In this document: positions 10,769 through 20,046 of the stretch, in pieces | Numbering within the stretch: position 1 is the stretch's first letter | Layout of the letters: each line of letters starts with the position of its first letter | Made by a program: the position numbers and the translations under genes | Notes under the pieces: generated by a model | The model's database searches: none | The model's input: only the letters and a program-made list of their open reading frames with translations | Told to the model about the DNA's origin: nothing | DNA from: Tepidicella xavieri | GTDB lineage: Bacteria > Pseudomonadota > Gammaproteobacteria > Burkholderiales > Burkholderiaceae_C | Length of the DNA: 62,746 bases | Assembly (NCBI RefSeq): GCF_004363315.1 | Contig: NZ_SNYL01000014.1 | Span: forward strand, 1-62,746 | Direction of reading: 5' to 3'

Positions 10769-11674
10769 ATGAACCGATACCGATGGTGGCGTTCGTGTGT
10801 GCTGCATGCCTGGCTGCTGGCGCTGGCCGGGGCGGCTGTGGCCATGGAGCCCAGCGCGGCGCAGCCGGCCGCCCCCGTGGTGGAGGCCGCCGCCGTGGCC
10901 CAGCGGCTGGCGGCGCTGCTGCCGGCGCAGGTGCTGATCTTGGGCGAGCAGCACGATGCCGAGTCGCACCAGGCGTTGCAAGCCGCGGTGGTGCGCGAAC
11001 TGGCCGGGCGCGGGCAGCTGCGGGCGCTGGTGCTGGAGATGGCCGCCCGCGGACACGATACCGCCGCCCTGCCGCCCGATGCGAATGCCGCTGCGGCTCG
11101 CCAAGCCTTGGCGTGGGAGGCCGAAGGCTGGCCCTGGGAGCGCTATGCCCCGGTGGTGATGGCGGCGGTGCGGGCCGGTGTGCCGGTGCACGGCGGCAAC
11201 CTGCCACGCGCCGCGCTGCGGGCGGCAATGACGGATGCCTCGCTCGACGCCGCGGTGGATGCGGCGCATTGGCCGGTCTTGCAAGCGTTGATGCATCAGG
11301 CGCATTGCGAATGGTTGCCGGCCAGCCAGCTGCCGGGCATGGCTCGGGTGCAGATCGGCCGCGATCAGGCCATGGCCGAGACCGTGCTCGGGCTGCTGGA
11401 GCCGGGCCGGGTGGTGCTGCTGGTGGCCGGGCGGCAGCATGCGCGCGGCGATTTCGGCGTGCCCTGGCACCTGCTGCGCCAGGCGCCGGCGCTGCAGGGG
11501 GCGGTGCGGGTGGTCGATCTGCGCACGCCCGAGGCCGACCCCTTGGTGCCACCGGGCAGCGCTTGGCAGCCCGATGCCGTCTGGCCCACGCCTGCCGCGC
11601 CGCCGCAGGACCACTGCGCCGCGTTGCGGCAGCGGTTTCAGCGCCCGGAGGCGGGTTCCGGCGTGGCCCCTTGA
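10769..11674 (+). CDS. ChaN-like haem-binding lipoprotein family protein
   Basis: ChaN/PhuW-type proteins bind haem at dimer interfaces and are linked to iron uptake. The 301-residue protein has an N-terminal hydrophobic signal (about residues 8-26) and the family's LILGEQHDAESHQALQ motif near residue 56, LVLEMAARGHD, and LLVAGRQHARGDFGVP near 220. No clear lipobox Cys is visible, so it may be cleaved rather than lipidated. Its 3' end overlaps the convergent hoxW 3' end by 37 bp. Confidence 0.8.
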   Translation: MNRYRWWRSCVLHAWLLALAGAAVAMEPSAAQPAAPVVEAAAVAQRLAALLPAQVLILGEQHDAESHQALQAAVVRELAGRGQLRALVLEMAARGHDTAALPPDANAAAARQALAWEAEGWPWERYAPVVMAAVRAGVPVHGGNLPRAALRAAMTDASLDAAVDAAHWPVLQALMHQAHCEWLPASQLPGMARVQIGRDQAMAETVLGLLEPGRVVLLVAGRQHARGDFGVPWHLLRQAPALQGAVRVVDLRTPEADPLVPPGSAWQPDAVWPTPAAPPQDHCAALRQRFQRPEAGSGVAP

Positions 11675-12144
11675 AGCGGGGCGATGGTTTCACGCGCCGG
11701 GGGCGTGAGCCAATCCCGCGCCCAGTCCAGGGCCTGCGCCAGGGCGGCCCGTGCCGGCGGGGAGAGGTCGTCGCCCAGCCCCCAGCGCTGGCCGTGCAGG
11801 CGCAGCAGCCACGCCGGCGGCGGGGTGCCCAGGGTGTCGGCATAGGCTTGCAGCACGGCGGGTGGGCTCAAGGCGTGGCTGGTGAAGCTGGCGTCGCGCC
11901 GGGGGTGGAGTGCGGTGACGCAGTAGCCCCCTGGATGATCGGCAGGCGTGCGGGCCGCATCCACGAACAGCACGCGCGCACGGCCTTGCAAATCCAGCGC
12001 GTGCTCCACCTGGAGCTGAAAATCGGTCAGGCACTCCACGCCGGGCAAGTGCCAGGCCTGCACGGCCTCGGCAAACAGCGGGCCGAGTGCGTCGTCGCCC
12101 CGGCTGGGGTTGCCCCAGGCGAGGATCAGGGTGGGCGCGATCAT
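11638..12144 (-). CDS. hoxW: Hydrogenase maturation protease HoxW
   Basis: Endopeptidase that trims the C-terminus of the [NiFe] large subunit after nickel insertion. The 168-residue protein opens with LILAWGNPSRGDDALGP, the family's nickel-sensing GNxxRGDD motif (Asp about 18). A second conserved region, VLFVDAARTP, carries the next acidic ligand. ATG 12144 overlaps the hoxH stop by ATGA. Its substrate is HoxH encoded immediately upstream. Confidence 0.93.
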   Translation of the reverse strand: MIAPTLILAWGNPSRGDDALGPLFAEAVQAWHLPGVECLTDFQLQVEHALDLQGRARVLFVDAARTPADHPGGYCVTALHPRRDASFTSHALSPPAVLQAYADTLGTPPPAWLLRLHGQRWGLGDDLSPPARAALAQALDWARDWLTPPARETIAPLQGATPEPASGR

Positions 12145-13655
12145 GGCTTGAGGAGGGCGCCGCCCGGGCGCAGCCGGCGATCCAGCTCGGTGCCATCGGC
12201 ATCCAGCAGCACCACCTCCAGCGGCATTTTCCCCAGCGCATGGGTGGCGCACGAGAGGCAGGGGTCGTAGGCGCGGATGGCGACTTCGATGTGGTTGAGC
12301 AGGCCTTCGGTGAGTTCGCGCCCGTCCAGGTAGCGCTGCGCGACCTCGCGCACCGCCGTGTTCATGGCCTGGTTGTTGTGGGTGGTGGAGACGATCAGGT
12401 TGGCCATGGTGACGAGGTCGTCATCGCCCACCTGGTAGTGGTGGATGAGCGTGCCGCGCGGGGCTTCGATGACGCCCACGCCTTCGCGGACCTCAGCCAA
12501 CGGGCGCTCACCCTGGGTCATGAGGTCAGTGCCTTCGAGCGCGTCGTCGTGCAGCAGGCGTTCGATGGTTTCGGCCGCATGCAGCATCTCGATCATGCGC
12601 GCCCAGTGGTAGGCCAGGGTGGCGTGCAGCATGGCGTGGCCGCGCGCGCGGGCGTAGGCCAGCAGCTGCTGGCGCGCCTGTTCGGCCAGCGGGGTGGGCA
12701 GGCGGTCGGCGTTCTGGATGCGTGCCAGCGGCCCCACCCGGTACCAGCCTTGTTCTGGCCCCAGGGCGGTGAAATAGGGGAATTTCATGTACGTCCAGGG
12801 CTTGACCGCTTCGGTCAGGAGGCGGTCGTAGCCGCGGACGTCGAACTGGTCGAACAGGCGCTGGCCGTCGGCGCCGGTGGCGCGCAGAGCGCCGTCGTAC
12901 AGGTCCAGGCTGCCGTCGGGCGCGACCAGCCCCATGAAGTTCGACGGAAAGCTGCCGAAGGTGTCGTAGAGCGCCGGGTTTTGCTCGTGCAGCCGCTGCA
13001 CCAGCGCCACGGCCTGCCGGCTCCAGTCGATCACCTGCCCGATGCCTTGCTGCAACGCCAGCCGCTCGGCCCCGGTGAGGGCCTTGTTCACGCCCCCGGG
13101 CACCGACGCGGTGCCGTGCACGCGCTTGCCCGAGGTGAGGCGGATGACTTCCTGCCCGTACTTGCGCAGCAGAATGCCTTGCTTGGCAATCTCCGGATGG
13201 GCCTGCGCCACGCCCATGAGGTGGCGGCGCTCCACCTCCGACTCGAAGCCGAACAGCAGGTCGGGCGAGGACAGGTGGAAGAAATGCAGCGCGTGGGACT
13301 GCAGGATCTGCCCGTAATGCATGAGGCGGCGCAGGGCCTCGGCGGTGGGGGTGAGCTGCCGTGCGCCGACCACGGCATCCAGCGCCTTGCTGGCCGCCAG
13401 GTGGTGCGACACCGGGCAAATGCCGCACAGCCGCTGCACCATCACCGGCACCTCCCAGTAGGGTCGGCCCTGGATGAAGCGCTCGAAGCCGCGGAACTCC
13501 ACGATGTGCAGCCGCACCTGGTGCACGCGGTGTTGCTCGTCGAGCAGCAGCGTGACCTTGCCGTGGCCTTCGACGCGCGAGACCGGGTCGATGGCGACCC
13601 GGCGCAGGCCCTCGCGCGGCACCTGGGCGGTTTCGAGGTCGGCGGCAGGGGTCAT
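12141..13655 (-). CDS. hoxH: NAD-reducing [NiFe] hydrogenase large subunit HoxH
   Basis: Carries the Ni-Fe active site that splits or forms H2. The L1 motif RVEGHGKVTL is near residue 28. The first Cys pair is in RLCGICPVSHH near 75, and the second pair in DPCLSCATH near 470. The segment after that His (ALGKMPLEVV...) is the expected C-terminal extension removed by HoxW. At 504 residues it matches HoxH of group 3d enzymes. It is 9 bp downstream of hoxY. Confidence 0.97.
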   Translation of the reverse strand: MTPAADLETAQVPREGLRRVAIDPVSRVEGHGKVTLLLDEQHRVHQVRLHIVEFRGFERFIQGRPYWEVPVMVQRLCGICPVSHHLAASKALDAVVGARQLTPTAEALRRLMHYGQILQSHALHFFHLSSPDLLFGFESEVERRHLMGVAQAHPEIAKQGILLRKYGQEVIRLTSGKRVHGTASVPGGVNKALTGAERLALQQGIGQVIDWSRQAVALVQRLHEQNPALYDTFGSFPSNFMGLVAPDGSLDLYDGALRATGADGQRLFDQFDVRGYDRLLTEAVKPWTYMKFPYFTALGPEQGWYRVGPLARIQNADRLPTPLAEQARQQLLAYARARGHAMLHATLAYHWARMIEMLHAAETIERLLHDDALEGTDLMTQGERPLAEVREGVGVIEAPRGTLIHHYQVGDDDLVTMANLIVSTTHNNQAMNTAVREVAQRYLDGRELTEGLLNHIEVAIRAYDPCLSCATHALGKMPLEVVLLDADGTELDRRLRPGGALLKP

Positions 13656-13664
13656 GGCAGGGCG

Positions 13665-14240
13665 TCAGTCGTAATGCAGCAGGCCATGGCCCAGGCGGGG
13701 CTCGCGGCCGGCGATGAGGTCGTTCAGGAAGGCCCAGATGGCGTCGCCCGAAGGCGGGCAGCCGGGCAGGAAGTAATCGATGCGCACCACCTCGTGCACC
13801 GGGTGGACCTGGTTCAGCGGCAGGGGCAGTTCCGGGTCGTTGGGGATCTGGCTGCCTGGCGCCAGGCCGTGGCCGGTGATGTAGACCTGTTGCAGCACGT
13901 CGCCCACTGCCAGGTGGTTGCGCTGCGCGGGCAAGCCGCCGTTGACGGCGCACGCCCCCAGAGCCACCAGCACGCGGCACTGGGCGCGGAATTCGCGCAG
14001 CACGTGCACGTTCTCAGCGTTGCACACGCCGCCTTCGATGAGGCCGATGTCGCACGGGCCGCAGTGCTTGATGTCGGTCAGCGGGGAGCGGTCGAATTCC
14101 ACCAAGTCCAGCAGCGGCAACAGGCGTTCGTCGATGTCGAGGAAGGACATGTGGCAGCCGAAGCAACCGGCCAGCGAGACGGTGGCGATCTTGAGTTTGC
14201 GCGGGGGCGTGGCCATCGGTGTGTCCACGGGCGGGTTCAT
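13665..14240 (-). CDS. hoxY: NAD-reducing hydrogenase small subunit HoxY
   Basis: Electron-transfer subunit with one proximal [4Fe-4S] cluster, paired with HoxH. At 191 residues it has the short length typical of HoxY. Ligand motifs are SLAGCFGCHMSFLD, a central GACAVNGG and FLPGCPPSGDAIW. An additional HCGPCDIGLIEGGVC segment is present. ATG 14240 overlaps the hoxU stop by ATGA. Confidence 0.96.
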   Translation of the reverse strand: MNPPVDTPMATPPRKLKIATVSLAGCFGCHMSFLDIDERLLPLLDLVEFDRSPLTDIKHCGPCDIGLIEGGVCNAENVHVLREFRAQCRVLVALGACAVNGGLPAQRNHLAVGDVLQQVYITGHGLAPGSQIPNDPELPLPLNQVHPVHEVVRIDYFLPGCPPSGDAIWAFLNDLIAGREPRLGHGLLHYD

Positions 14241-14968
14241 GCGTCGCCCCCCGAGGACGGGGCCACGTCCACCGCGCTCGCAGGCTGCGCGTCGTAGCGG
14301 CGCTGGCCGATGGGCACGGCAAAGCCCACGCGCTTTTTCAGGATCACGCCCACGGGGCAGATGTCGGCCGCGCGGTCGGTGGCGGCAAAGTCGGTGTCGG
14401 CCAGCCGGCCGGTGGGGCTGTTGACGATGAGGTGCGATTGCGTGCCCCGGCCCGAGAGGGCGAACACGTGCTTGCCGTCCACGTCGCGGCTGGCGCGCAC
14501 GCACAGTTCGCACAGGATGCAGCGGTTGAAGTCCAGCAGCACGTCCGGGTGCGAGGCGTCCAGCGGCCGGTCGGGGAAGAAGTGGTCGAAGTGCGGGGTG
14601 AGCATGCCGGCCTCGTAGGCCGTGGCCTGCAGTTGGCAGTTGCCGCTTTTCTCGCACGCGGGGCAGAAGTGGTTGCCTTCCACGAACAGCAGTTGCAGCA
14701 GGGTGCGGCGTTTTTCTTCAAGTTCGGGCGTCTGGGTGCGCACCTCCATGCCTTCGGCCGCGGCCAGCGTGCAGCCGGTGGCCAGCCGGCCGTTGGCCTG
14801 CACGGTGCACAGCTTGCAGGAGCCGTGGGCGGCAAAGTCGGGGTGCCAGCAGAGGTGGGCGATGTAGCGGCCGGCCGCGTAGGCGGCCTGCATCACCGTC
14901 TGGCCAGGCGTGAAGGGAACGGGCTGGCCGTCGAGCAGAAAAGTGGGGGAGGCAGATGGCGTGCTCAT
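14237..14968 (-). CDS. hoxU: NAD-reducing hydrogenase diaphorase subunit HoxU
   Basis: NuoG-like electron carrier linking HoxY to HoxF. The 243 residues contain an N-terminal [2Fe-2S] ferredoxin domain (CWH, GSCKLC, then TGC, about 40-67), a Cys3His-type cluster region (HFCPACEKSGNCQLQ near 100) and a [4Fe-4S] set (RCILCELC, then a later ICPVG). ATG 14968 overlaps the hoxF stop by ATGA, so all four subunits and the protease are translationally coupled or nearly so. Confidence 0.95.
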   Translation of the reverse strand: MSTPSASPTFLLDGQPVPFTPGQTVMQAAYAAGRYIAHLCWHPDFAAHGSCKLCTVQANGRLATGCTLAAAEGMEVRTQTPELEEKRRTLLQLLFVEGNHFCPACEKSGNCQLQATAYEAGMLTPHFDHFFPDRPLDASHPDVLLDFNRCILCELCVRASRDVDGKHVFALSGRGTQSHLIVNSPTGRLADTDFAATDRAADICPVGVILKKRVGFAVPIGQRRYDAQPASAVDVAPSSGGDA

Positions 14969-16788
14969 GGCGTCTGCCCCAGGCCCGCGCTGCGGTTGCT
15001 GCCCAGGTGGGCGAGGGCGTCGTCGCGCCTGGTCATGCGGCGGGCTTCGCTCAAGGCCGCGTCCAGATCGAAGGCGGGTTCGTAGGTGGTGGAAGCCAGC
15101 CGGCGCTCGAACGCGGGGCGGAATTTGCGCGCCAGGTCCTGCAGGGCCAGCGTGGCGGTGTTGCCCAGGCCGCAGTGGCTGGCGCCCTGCATGAGGCGGT
15201 GCATGCGGTCCATTTCTTCCAGGTCGTAGGGCGAGCCGCGATGGGCGGCCAGCTTGTCGAGCAAGCGGGCGTTGACGGCGGTGCCCACGCGGCAGGGCGT
15301 GCAGAAGCCGCAGCTTTCGTGCGCGAAGAAATGCGCCACGTTGTGGGCCAGCTCGAACAGATCGCGCGAGCGGTCGAACACCATGATCGAGCCGCCCGTG
15401 GCCACGTCCTCGAAAGCGATGCGGCGATGCAGTTCGCCGGCGCTCAGGCAGGGGCCGGCCGCCCCGGCCGTGGTCACGGCCTGCACATCGGCGGCCCCCG
15501 CCGCGTGCAGCACCTCGGCCAGCGGGGTGCCGAAGGGGCATTCGTAGATGCCGGGGCGGGCCACGTCGCCCGAGACCGACAGCACCTTGGTGCCGCTGGA
15601 CGACTCGGTGCCGATGGCGCGCAGCCAGTCGCCCCCGTGCAGGGCCACCAGCGCGGCCGTGGCCAGCGTTTCCACGTTGTTCACGGTGGTGGGCCGGCCC
15701 AGGTAGCCCTGCGTGACCGGGAACGGCGGGCGGATGCGCGGCTTGCCGGGCTTGCCTTCCAGCGATTCGATCAGCGCCGATTCTTCGCCGCAGATGTAGG
15801 CGCCAGCGCCCAGGTGGATGTCGATGTCGAAGTCCAGCCCCGGCCCTAGGCAGCCTGCGCCCAGCAGGCCCTGGGCACGCCGCTCGGCCAGCCGGGCCTG
15901 CAGGCGCGGCAGCAGGTAGCGGTATTCGGCGCGCAGGTAGAGGAAACCCAGCCTCGCGCCCACGGCCAGCGCCGCCACGCACATGCCGTCCACCACCAGG
16001 TCGAAGGCGGTGGAGAGCAGCACGCGGTCCTTGAAGGTGCCGGGCTCGCCCTCGTCGGCGTTGCACACGATCACCCGCTGCGCCCCCGGGGCCTCGGCGC
16101 AGGCGCGCCACTTGAACCCGGTGGGAAATCCCGCACCCCCGCGCCCGCGCAGGCCCGAACGCGCCACCTCGTTCAGCACCCCCTGAGCACCCCGCGCGCG
16201 CGCCGCCTGCAGCACCTCGCCAGGCCGCCACACGTGGCGGAGCAGCACATCACGCCGGTGGATGCGGTCTTCGATCGCAAACCAGTCTTCAGGCCAGTCG
16301 GCCACCGGCACGCGCTGCTGGATCAGACCCGCCATCGCGTCGATGCGCTCGGGCGTGACGCGCGGCATGGCGCGGCCATTGACCAGCAGCGCGGGCCCCT
16401 GGTCGCACAGGCCGGTGCAGGAAGTGGTGGCCACGCTGGCCAGCCCGTCGGGCGATACTTTGCCCGGCTCCAGCCACAACCGCTCGCACAAGCGTTGCAT
16501 CAACGCAGGGGCGCCCAACAGGCAGTCGGTGATGTTGTCGGAAAACAGCACCCGGTACTGGCCCACGGGCCGGGTGTACAGGAAGCTGTAGAAGCCGGCC
16601 GTGCTTTCCACCGCCACACGGGGCAGGTGCAGCCCGTGGGCCACGGCGGTCAGGGCTTCGGGGGGCAGCCAGCCGTACAGGTCCTGCACGTCATGCAGGA
16701 TTTGCAGCAGCCGGTGCGGCCGGTGGCCATGACGGGCCAGCACGGCAGGGATGGGGCCGGCGGGATCGGGGGTGACGGTGGTTTGCAA
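14965..16788 (-). CDS. hoxF: NAD-reducing hydrogenase flavoprotein subunit HoxF
   Basis: FMN- and NAD-binding subunit of the soluble hydrogenase. Residues 1-165 form a NuoE-like domain with a [2Fe-2S] set (SCTGLCDQGP). Residues 170-600 form a NuoF-like domain with GLRGRGGAGFPTGFKW for NAD(H), NADEGEPGTFKDR and YICGEESALIES for FMN, and SCGFCTPCRVGT for [4Fe-4S]. The start is probably TTG at 16786-16788, with GGAGG at 16796-16800. At 607 residues it matches fused HoxF. Upstream, 16813-16829 carries only a weak GG-N10-GC sigma-54-like core. First gene of hoxFUYHW. Confidence 0.95.
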   Translation of the reverse strand: MQTTVTPDPAGPIPAVLARHGHRPHRLLQILHDVQDLYGWLPPEALTAVAHGLHLPRVAVESTAGFYSFLYTRPVGQYRVLFSDNITDCLLGAPALMQRLCERLWLEPGKVSPDGLASVATTSCTGLCDQGPALLVNGRAMPRVTPERIDAMAGLIQQRVPVADWPEDWFAIEDRIHRRDVLLRHVWRPGEVLQAARARGAQGVLNEVARSGLRGRGGAGFPTGFKWRACAEAPGAQRVIVCNADEGEPGTFKDRVLLSTAFDLVVDGMCVAALAVGARLGFLYLRAEYRYLLPRLQARLAERRAQGLLGAGCLGPGLDFDIDIHLGAGAYICGEESALIESLEGKPGKPRIRPPFPVTQGYLGRPTTVNNVETLATAALVALHGGDWLRAIGTESSSGTKVLSVSGDVARPGIYECPFGTPLAEVLHAAGAADVQAVTTAGAAGPCLSAGELHRRIAFEDVATGGSIMVFDRSRDLFELAHNVAHFFAHESCGFCTPCRVGTAVNARLLDKLAAHRGSPYDLEEMDRMHRLMQGASHCGLGNTATLALQDLARKFRPAFERRLASTTYEPAFDLDAALSEARRMTRRDDALAHLGSNRSAGLGQTP

Positions 16789-16858
16789 ACGGGGCCCTCC
16801 ACGGCACGCCAGTCAGGCGGGTTACGCGCCATTGTGCCTTGGTCCATGCCGCATCGGC

Positions 16859-17667
16859 TAGGGCCTGTTAACACTATCGCAACGATTCGACGATCAGTGC
16901 GAAGTGGATGAAGGCCGCGAACATGACGTCGAGCTTGTCGAAGCGGCTGAAGATGCGGCGGAACCCTTTCAGACGGCGCAACAGGCGCTCGATTTCGTTG
17001 CGGCGCTTGTAGATCTCGGTGTTGTACGCCCATGGCTGGGCCCGCAGCGGATGCGGGGGCACGACCGGATCCAGGCCCAGATCCAGCGCGAGCTGCCGGG
17101 TTTCATTGCCCTCGTAGGCGCGATCCATGACCAGATGGCAGCGCGCGCTCAGGGGTGGCAGGGCATGCAGCAGGGCGCGACCGGCTGGGGCATCGCCCGC
17201 CTGGCCCGGCGAAAGCCAGAAGGCTAACGCGCAGCGGGAATCCGCGGCAGCCATATGAATTTTGGTGGTCCAGCCTCCGCGGGAGCGGCCGATGGCCTGC
17301 GGGCCGTTTTTTTTCGTGCGCCGGTGCCGTCCGGGTGGACCTTGACGATCGTACTGTCCAGGCTGACCGCCTCCAGCCGCACCCGGAGCAGCTGTTCGGC
17401 CTGCATGCGCTCGAAGACCCGATCCAGGACCCCGGCCTTGGCCCACCGGTTCATCCGCGTGTAGATCGTGTGCCAGTTGCCGAACCGCTTGGGCAGGGCC
17501 CGCCACTTGCAGCCATTTTCGGCCACGAACAGGATCGCGTTGAGCACTTGAAGGTTGTCCAGCGACACATTGCCCCGCTGCCGCGGCAGGCAATCCTCGA
17601 TACGCGCGAATTGCACAGGCGTAAGTTCCATGCGCAGTATGTTAGCACGTAGTGTTAACAGGACCTA
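16859..17667. mobile_element. IS5-family insertion sequence (IS427-like) with TA target duplication
   Basis: The element proper is 16861-17665, 805 bp. Terminal inverted repeats are GGGCCTGTTAACACT (16861-16875) and its near-perfect complement AGTGTTAACAGGACC (17651-17665). TA on both sides (16859-16860 and 17666-17667) restores a CTAG target when the element is removed. It carries one transposase in two frames. It lies in the space between divergent hoxF and hypA, 72 bp from hoxF and 25 bp from hypA, where promoters for both operons are expected. Confidence 0.92.
16874..17631 (-). CDS. IS5-family DDE transposase made by programmed -1 frameshift
   Basis: OrfA (17631 to 17224) holds the N-terminal part and the first catalytic Asp (SLDSTIVKVHPDG). 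OrfB, in the -1 frame, holds the second Asp (LVMDRAYEGNE) and the Glu (RRNEIERLLRRLKGFRRI), ending at 16874. The join falls at an A8 run on the coding strand (plus-strand T run 17307-17314), a classic slippery tract for IS427-type elements. Both halves look intact, so the element may still be active. Confidence 0.9.
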
Positions 17668-17690
17668 GGGGATGAGGGACAATGCCCCCC

Positions 17691-18032
17691 ATGCACGAAC
17701 TTGCCCTGGCCGATGAGATGGTGGCGCTGATCGAGGCGGCGGCGCGGCAGCAGGGTTTTCGCCGTGCCCGGGTGGTGCGGCTGGAAGTGGGCGCGTTGGC
17801 GTGCGTGGAGCCGCAGGCGCTGCAGTGGGCGTTCGAGGCCGCCAGCCAGGGCACCTGCGCCGAAGGGGCCGAGCTGGTGTGGCTGCGCGTGGCTGCCAAA
17901 GGGCTGTGCCCGGCCTGTGGGCAGCGCCAAGGGCTGGCCACGCTGTACGATGCATGCATGGCCTGCGGCCATCTGCCGATGCAGGTGGCCTCGGGCACCG
18001 AACTGCGCGTCCGCGATCTGGACGTGGAATGA
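17691..18032 (+). CDS. hypA: Hydrogenase nickel-insertion protein HypA
   Basis: 113-residue nickel metallochaperone that delivers Ni to HoxH with HypB. The N-terminal MHELAL carries the His2/Glu3 nickel site. The zinc site is two pairs, CPACG and CMACG, about 17 residues apart. ATG 17691 is favoured over 17682 because HypA must start MHE. The IS element ends only 25 bp upstream, so its native promoter may be displaced. Confidence 0.95.
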   Translation: MHELALADEMVALIEAAARQQGFRRARVVRLEVGALACVEPQALQWAFEAASQGTCAEGAELVWLRVAAKGLCPACGQRQGLATLYDACMACGHLPMQVASGTELRVRDLDVE

Positions 18033-18046
18033 ACCGGGAGACAGCG

Positions 18047-18862
18047 ATGTGCACCACCTGCGGCTGTGGCGGCGACGGCGCCACCTTCCATGCCCACCCT
18101 GCCCACGACCATCCGCATGACCATCCCCACGAGCACAGGCATGCGCACGAACAACGCCATGCGGGTGCCCATATGACACTGGCGCCCGAACCGCGCCTGG
18201 TGCAGATCGAACAAGACCTGCTGGCCCGCAACGACCGCCAGGCGGCGATCAACCGCGCCACCTTCGCGGGCCTGGGCGTGCTGGCGTTGAACCTCGTCTC
18301 CAGCCCCGGCTCGGGCAAGACCACGTTGCTGGTCAAGACCATCGAGCGGCTGGCTGGCAGCGTGCCGGTGGCGGTGATCGAGGGCGATCAGCAAACCGCG
18401 CTCGATGCCGAACGCATCCGCGCCACCGGCGCCCCGGCGCTGCAGATCAACACCGGCAAGGGCTGCCACCTGGACGCCCGCATGGTGGCCCAGGCCCTGC
18501 CTGCCTTGCCCCTGTCCCGTGGCGGATTGCTCCTGATCGAGAACGTGGGCAACCTGGTCTGCCCGGCCGCGTTCGACCTGGGGGAGGCGCACCGGGTGGT
18601 CGTCCATGCCGTGACCGAAGGCGAGGACAAGCCGCTCAAGTACCCCGACATGTTCCGCAGCGCCGACGTGATGTTGCTCAACAAATGCGATCTGCTGCCG
18701 CACCTGTCGTTCGACGTGGCCCAGGCCGAAGCCCATGCGCGGCGCGTCAACCCCACCTTGCGCGTGTTCCGGGTGTCCGCCACCACGGGCGAGGGCATGG
18801 ACGACTGGCTGGCGTGGCTGCGGGCGGCGCTGCGCCTGGCCCCGCTCGCGGCGGCGCGCTGA
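18047..18862 (+). CDS. hypB: Hydrogenase maturation GTPase HypB
   Basis: GTPase that powers nickel delivery. The N-terminal MCTTCGCG is a high-affinity nickel motif. A His-rich stretch at about residues 15-42 ([19 protein letters not shown]) can store nickel. The P-loop [28 protein letters not shown] and [10 protein letters not shown] (NKxD) form the G domain. GGGAG at 18036-18040 selects ATG 18047; an upstream ATG at 18029 overlaps the hypA stop. 271 residues. Confidence 0.95.
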   Translation: MCTTCGCGGDGATFHAHPAHDHPHDHPHEHRHAHEQRHAGAHMTLAPEPRLVQIEQDLLARNDRQAAINRATFAGLGVLALNLVSSPGSGKTTLLVKTIERLAGSVPVAVIEGDQQTALDAERIRATGAPALQINTGKGCHLDARMVAQALPALPLSRGGLLLIENVGNLVCPAAFDLGEAHRVVVHAVTEGEDKPLKYPDMFRSADVMLLNKCDLLPHLSFDVAQAEAHARRVNPTLRVFRVSATTGEGMDDWLAWLRAALRLAPLAAAR

Positions 18863-18894
18863 CCTTGGCTGTCGCCTGTGCATGCCCCCATGCC

Positions 18895-20043
18895 GTGAAC
18901 GAGGTTTGGATCGATGACCTGCCCCTGCCTGCCGGGCCGCCGGTGCTCGCGCTGGGGGCGCACTTCCAAGCCGCGGTGTGCGTGGCCGGCCCGCGCGTGG
19001 CCCGGCTCAGCCCGCCGCTGGTCGATCTGGACAGCGCCCAGGCGTGCGACAGCCTCCGGGCCCAGGCGCTGGACGGTTTGCGCCGGTTGGCCGGGCAGGC
19101 CGTGGCGGTCCAGGCCATCGCGCACGATGCGCACCCGGACTTCCCCAGCACTGCGCTGGCGCGCCAGCTGGCCGCCGAGCGCGGGGTGCCCGCATGGGCC
19201 GTGCAGCATCACCATGCCCATTTGGCGGCGGTGTGGGCCGAGCACGCCATGCCCGAGCCGGCCCCACACCTCGTCGGGCTGGCGCTGGACGGCTTTGGCC
19301 TGGGCACCGATGGCCAGGCTTGGGGCGGTGAGCTGCTGCACCTACACGGCCCACGCGCGCATCGGCTGGGTCATCTGAGCCCGCTGCCCTTGCCCGGTGG
19401 CGATGCCGCCAGCCGCGAACCGTGGCGCCTGGCCGCTGCCGCGCTGCACCGGCTGGGCCGGCGTGACCAAGCGCTGGCCCATGCCGTGGCCCACGGGCCG
19501 GCCGGCATGGCCGAGCCGCTGCTGCACCTGCTCGACCGCGGCTGGCGCTGCCCCCCTTCGACCAGCCTGGGCCGGCTGTTCGACGCCGCCGCCTCGTTGC
19601 TGGGCCTGTGTCACCGGCAGACGCACCCGGCCGCCGCCGCGCAGGCCCTGGAAGCCGCCGCCTTGCGCCACGGCCCCTGCCCACCGCTGCCTGGCGGCTG
19701 GCAGCGCCATCGGCCCGCCAACCAACCGGAACAGCTCGATTTCGGCCCCTTGCTGGCGCACCTGGCCGATGCCACCGACCCCCTGGCCGGCGCCGCCTGC
19801 TTCCAGGCCACGGTGGCCGAAGGGCTGGCCCTCTGGCTGATGGGCGCCGCAGCCCAAGTGGGCACCGGCGCCGTCGCGCTGGGCGGCGGCTGCTTGCACA
19901 ACCGCTTGCTGCGCAGTGCCCTGCACGACCGCCTTTCCCGCGCCGGCCTGCGCTGCCTGCTGCCGCAGCGCCTGCCACCGGGCGATGCCGCCATCGCCTA
20001 TGGGCAAGCCGTGGTGGCCCGGCTGGTTCTGGCCTACCATTGA
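18895..20043 (+). CDS. hypF: HypF carbamoyltransferase, short form lacking the N-terminal domains
   Basis: HypF transfers a carbamoyl group to the HypE C-terminal Cys as source of the CN ligands. This protein has only the Kae1-like C-terminal domain: VQHHHAHLAAVWAEH as metal site, LALDGFGLGTDG, TSLGRLFDAAASLLG and VALGGGCLHNRLL. The usual acylphosphatase domain, two zinc fingers and YrdC-like part are absent. A truncated HypF is known from Cupriavidus necator, so this is not necessarily a defect. The start is uncertain: GTG 18895 or TTG 18865, neither with a good ribosome site. Confidence 0.88.
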   Translation: MNEVWIDDLPLPAGPPVLALGAHFQAAVCVAGPRVARLSPPLVDLDSAQACDSLRAQALDGLRRLAGQAVAVQAIAHDAHPDFPSTALARQLAAERGVPAWAVQHHHAHLAAVWAEHAMPEPAPHLVGLALDGFGLGTDGQAWGGELLHLHGPRAHRLGHLSPLPLPGGDAASREPWRLAAAALHRLGRRDQALAHAVAHGPAGMAEPLLHLLDRGWRCPPSTSLGRLFDAAASLLGLCHRQTHPAAAAQALEAAALRHGPCPPLPGGWQRHRPANQPEQLDFGPLLAHLADATDPLAGAACFQATVAEGLALWLMGAAAQVGTGAVALGGGCLHNRLLRSALHDRLSRAGLRCLLPQRLPPGDAAIAYGQAVVARLVLAYH

Positions 20044-20046
20044 GCC

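Noticed and set aside
12087-14297. 736-codon plus-strand open frame opposite hoxH and hoxY
   Set aside because: Composition-driven antisense frame; the minus strand has unmistakable HoxH/HoxY motifs and coupled starts.
16813-16829. Sigma-54 promoter of hoxF
   Set aside because: Only the GG-N10-GC core is met (CCGC instead of TTGC); too weak to list as a feature, though sigma-54 control is known for the Cupriavidus enzyme.
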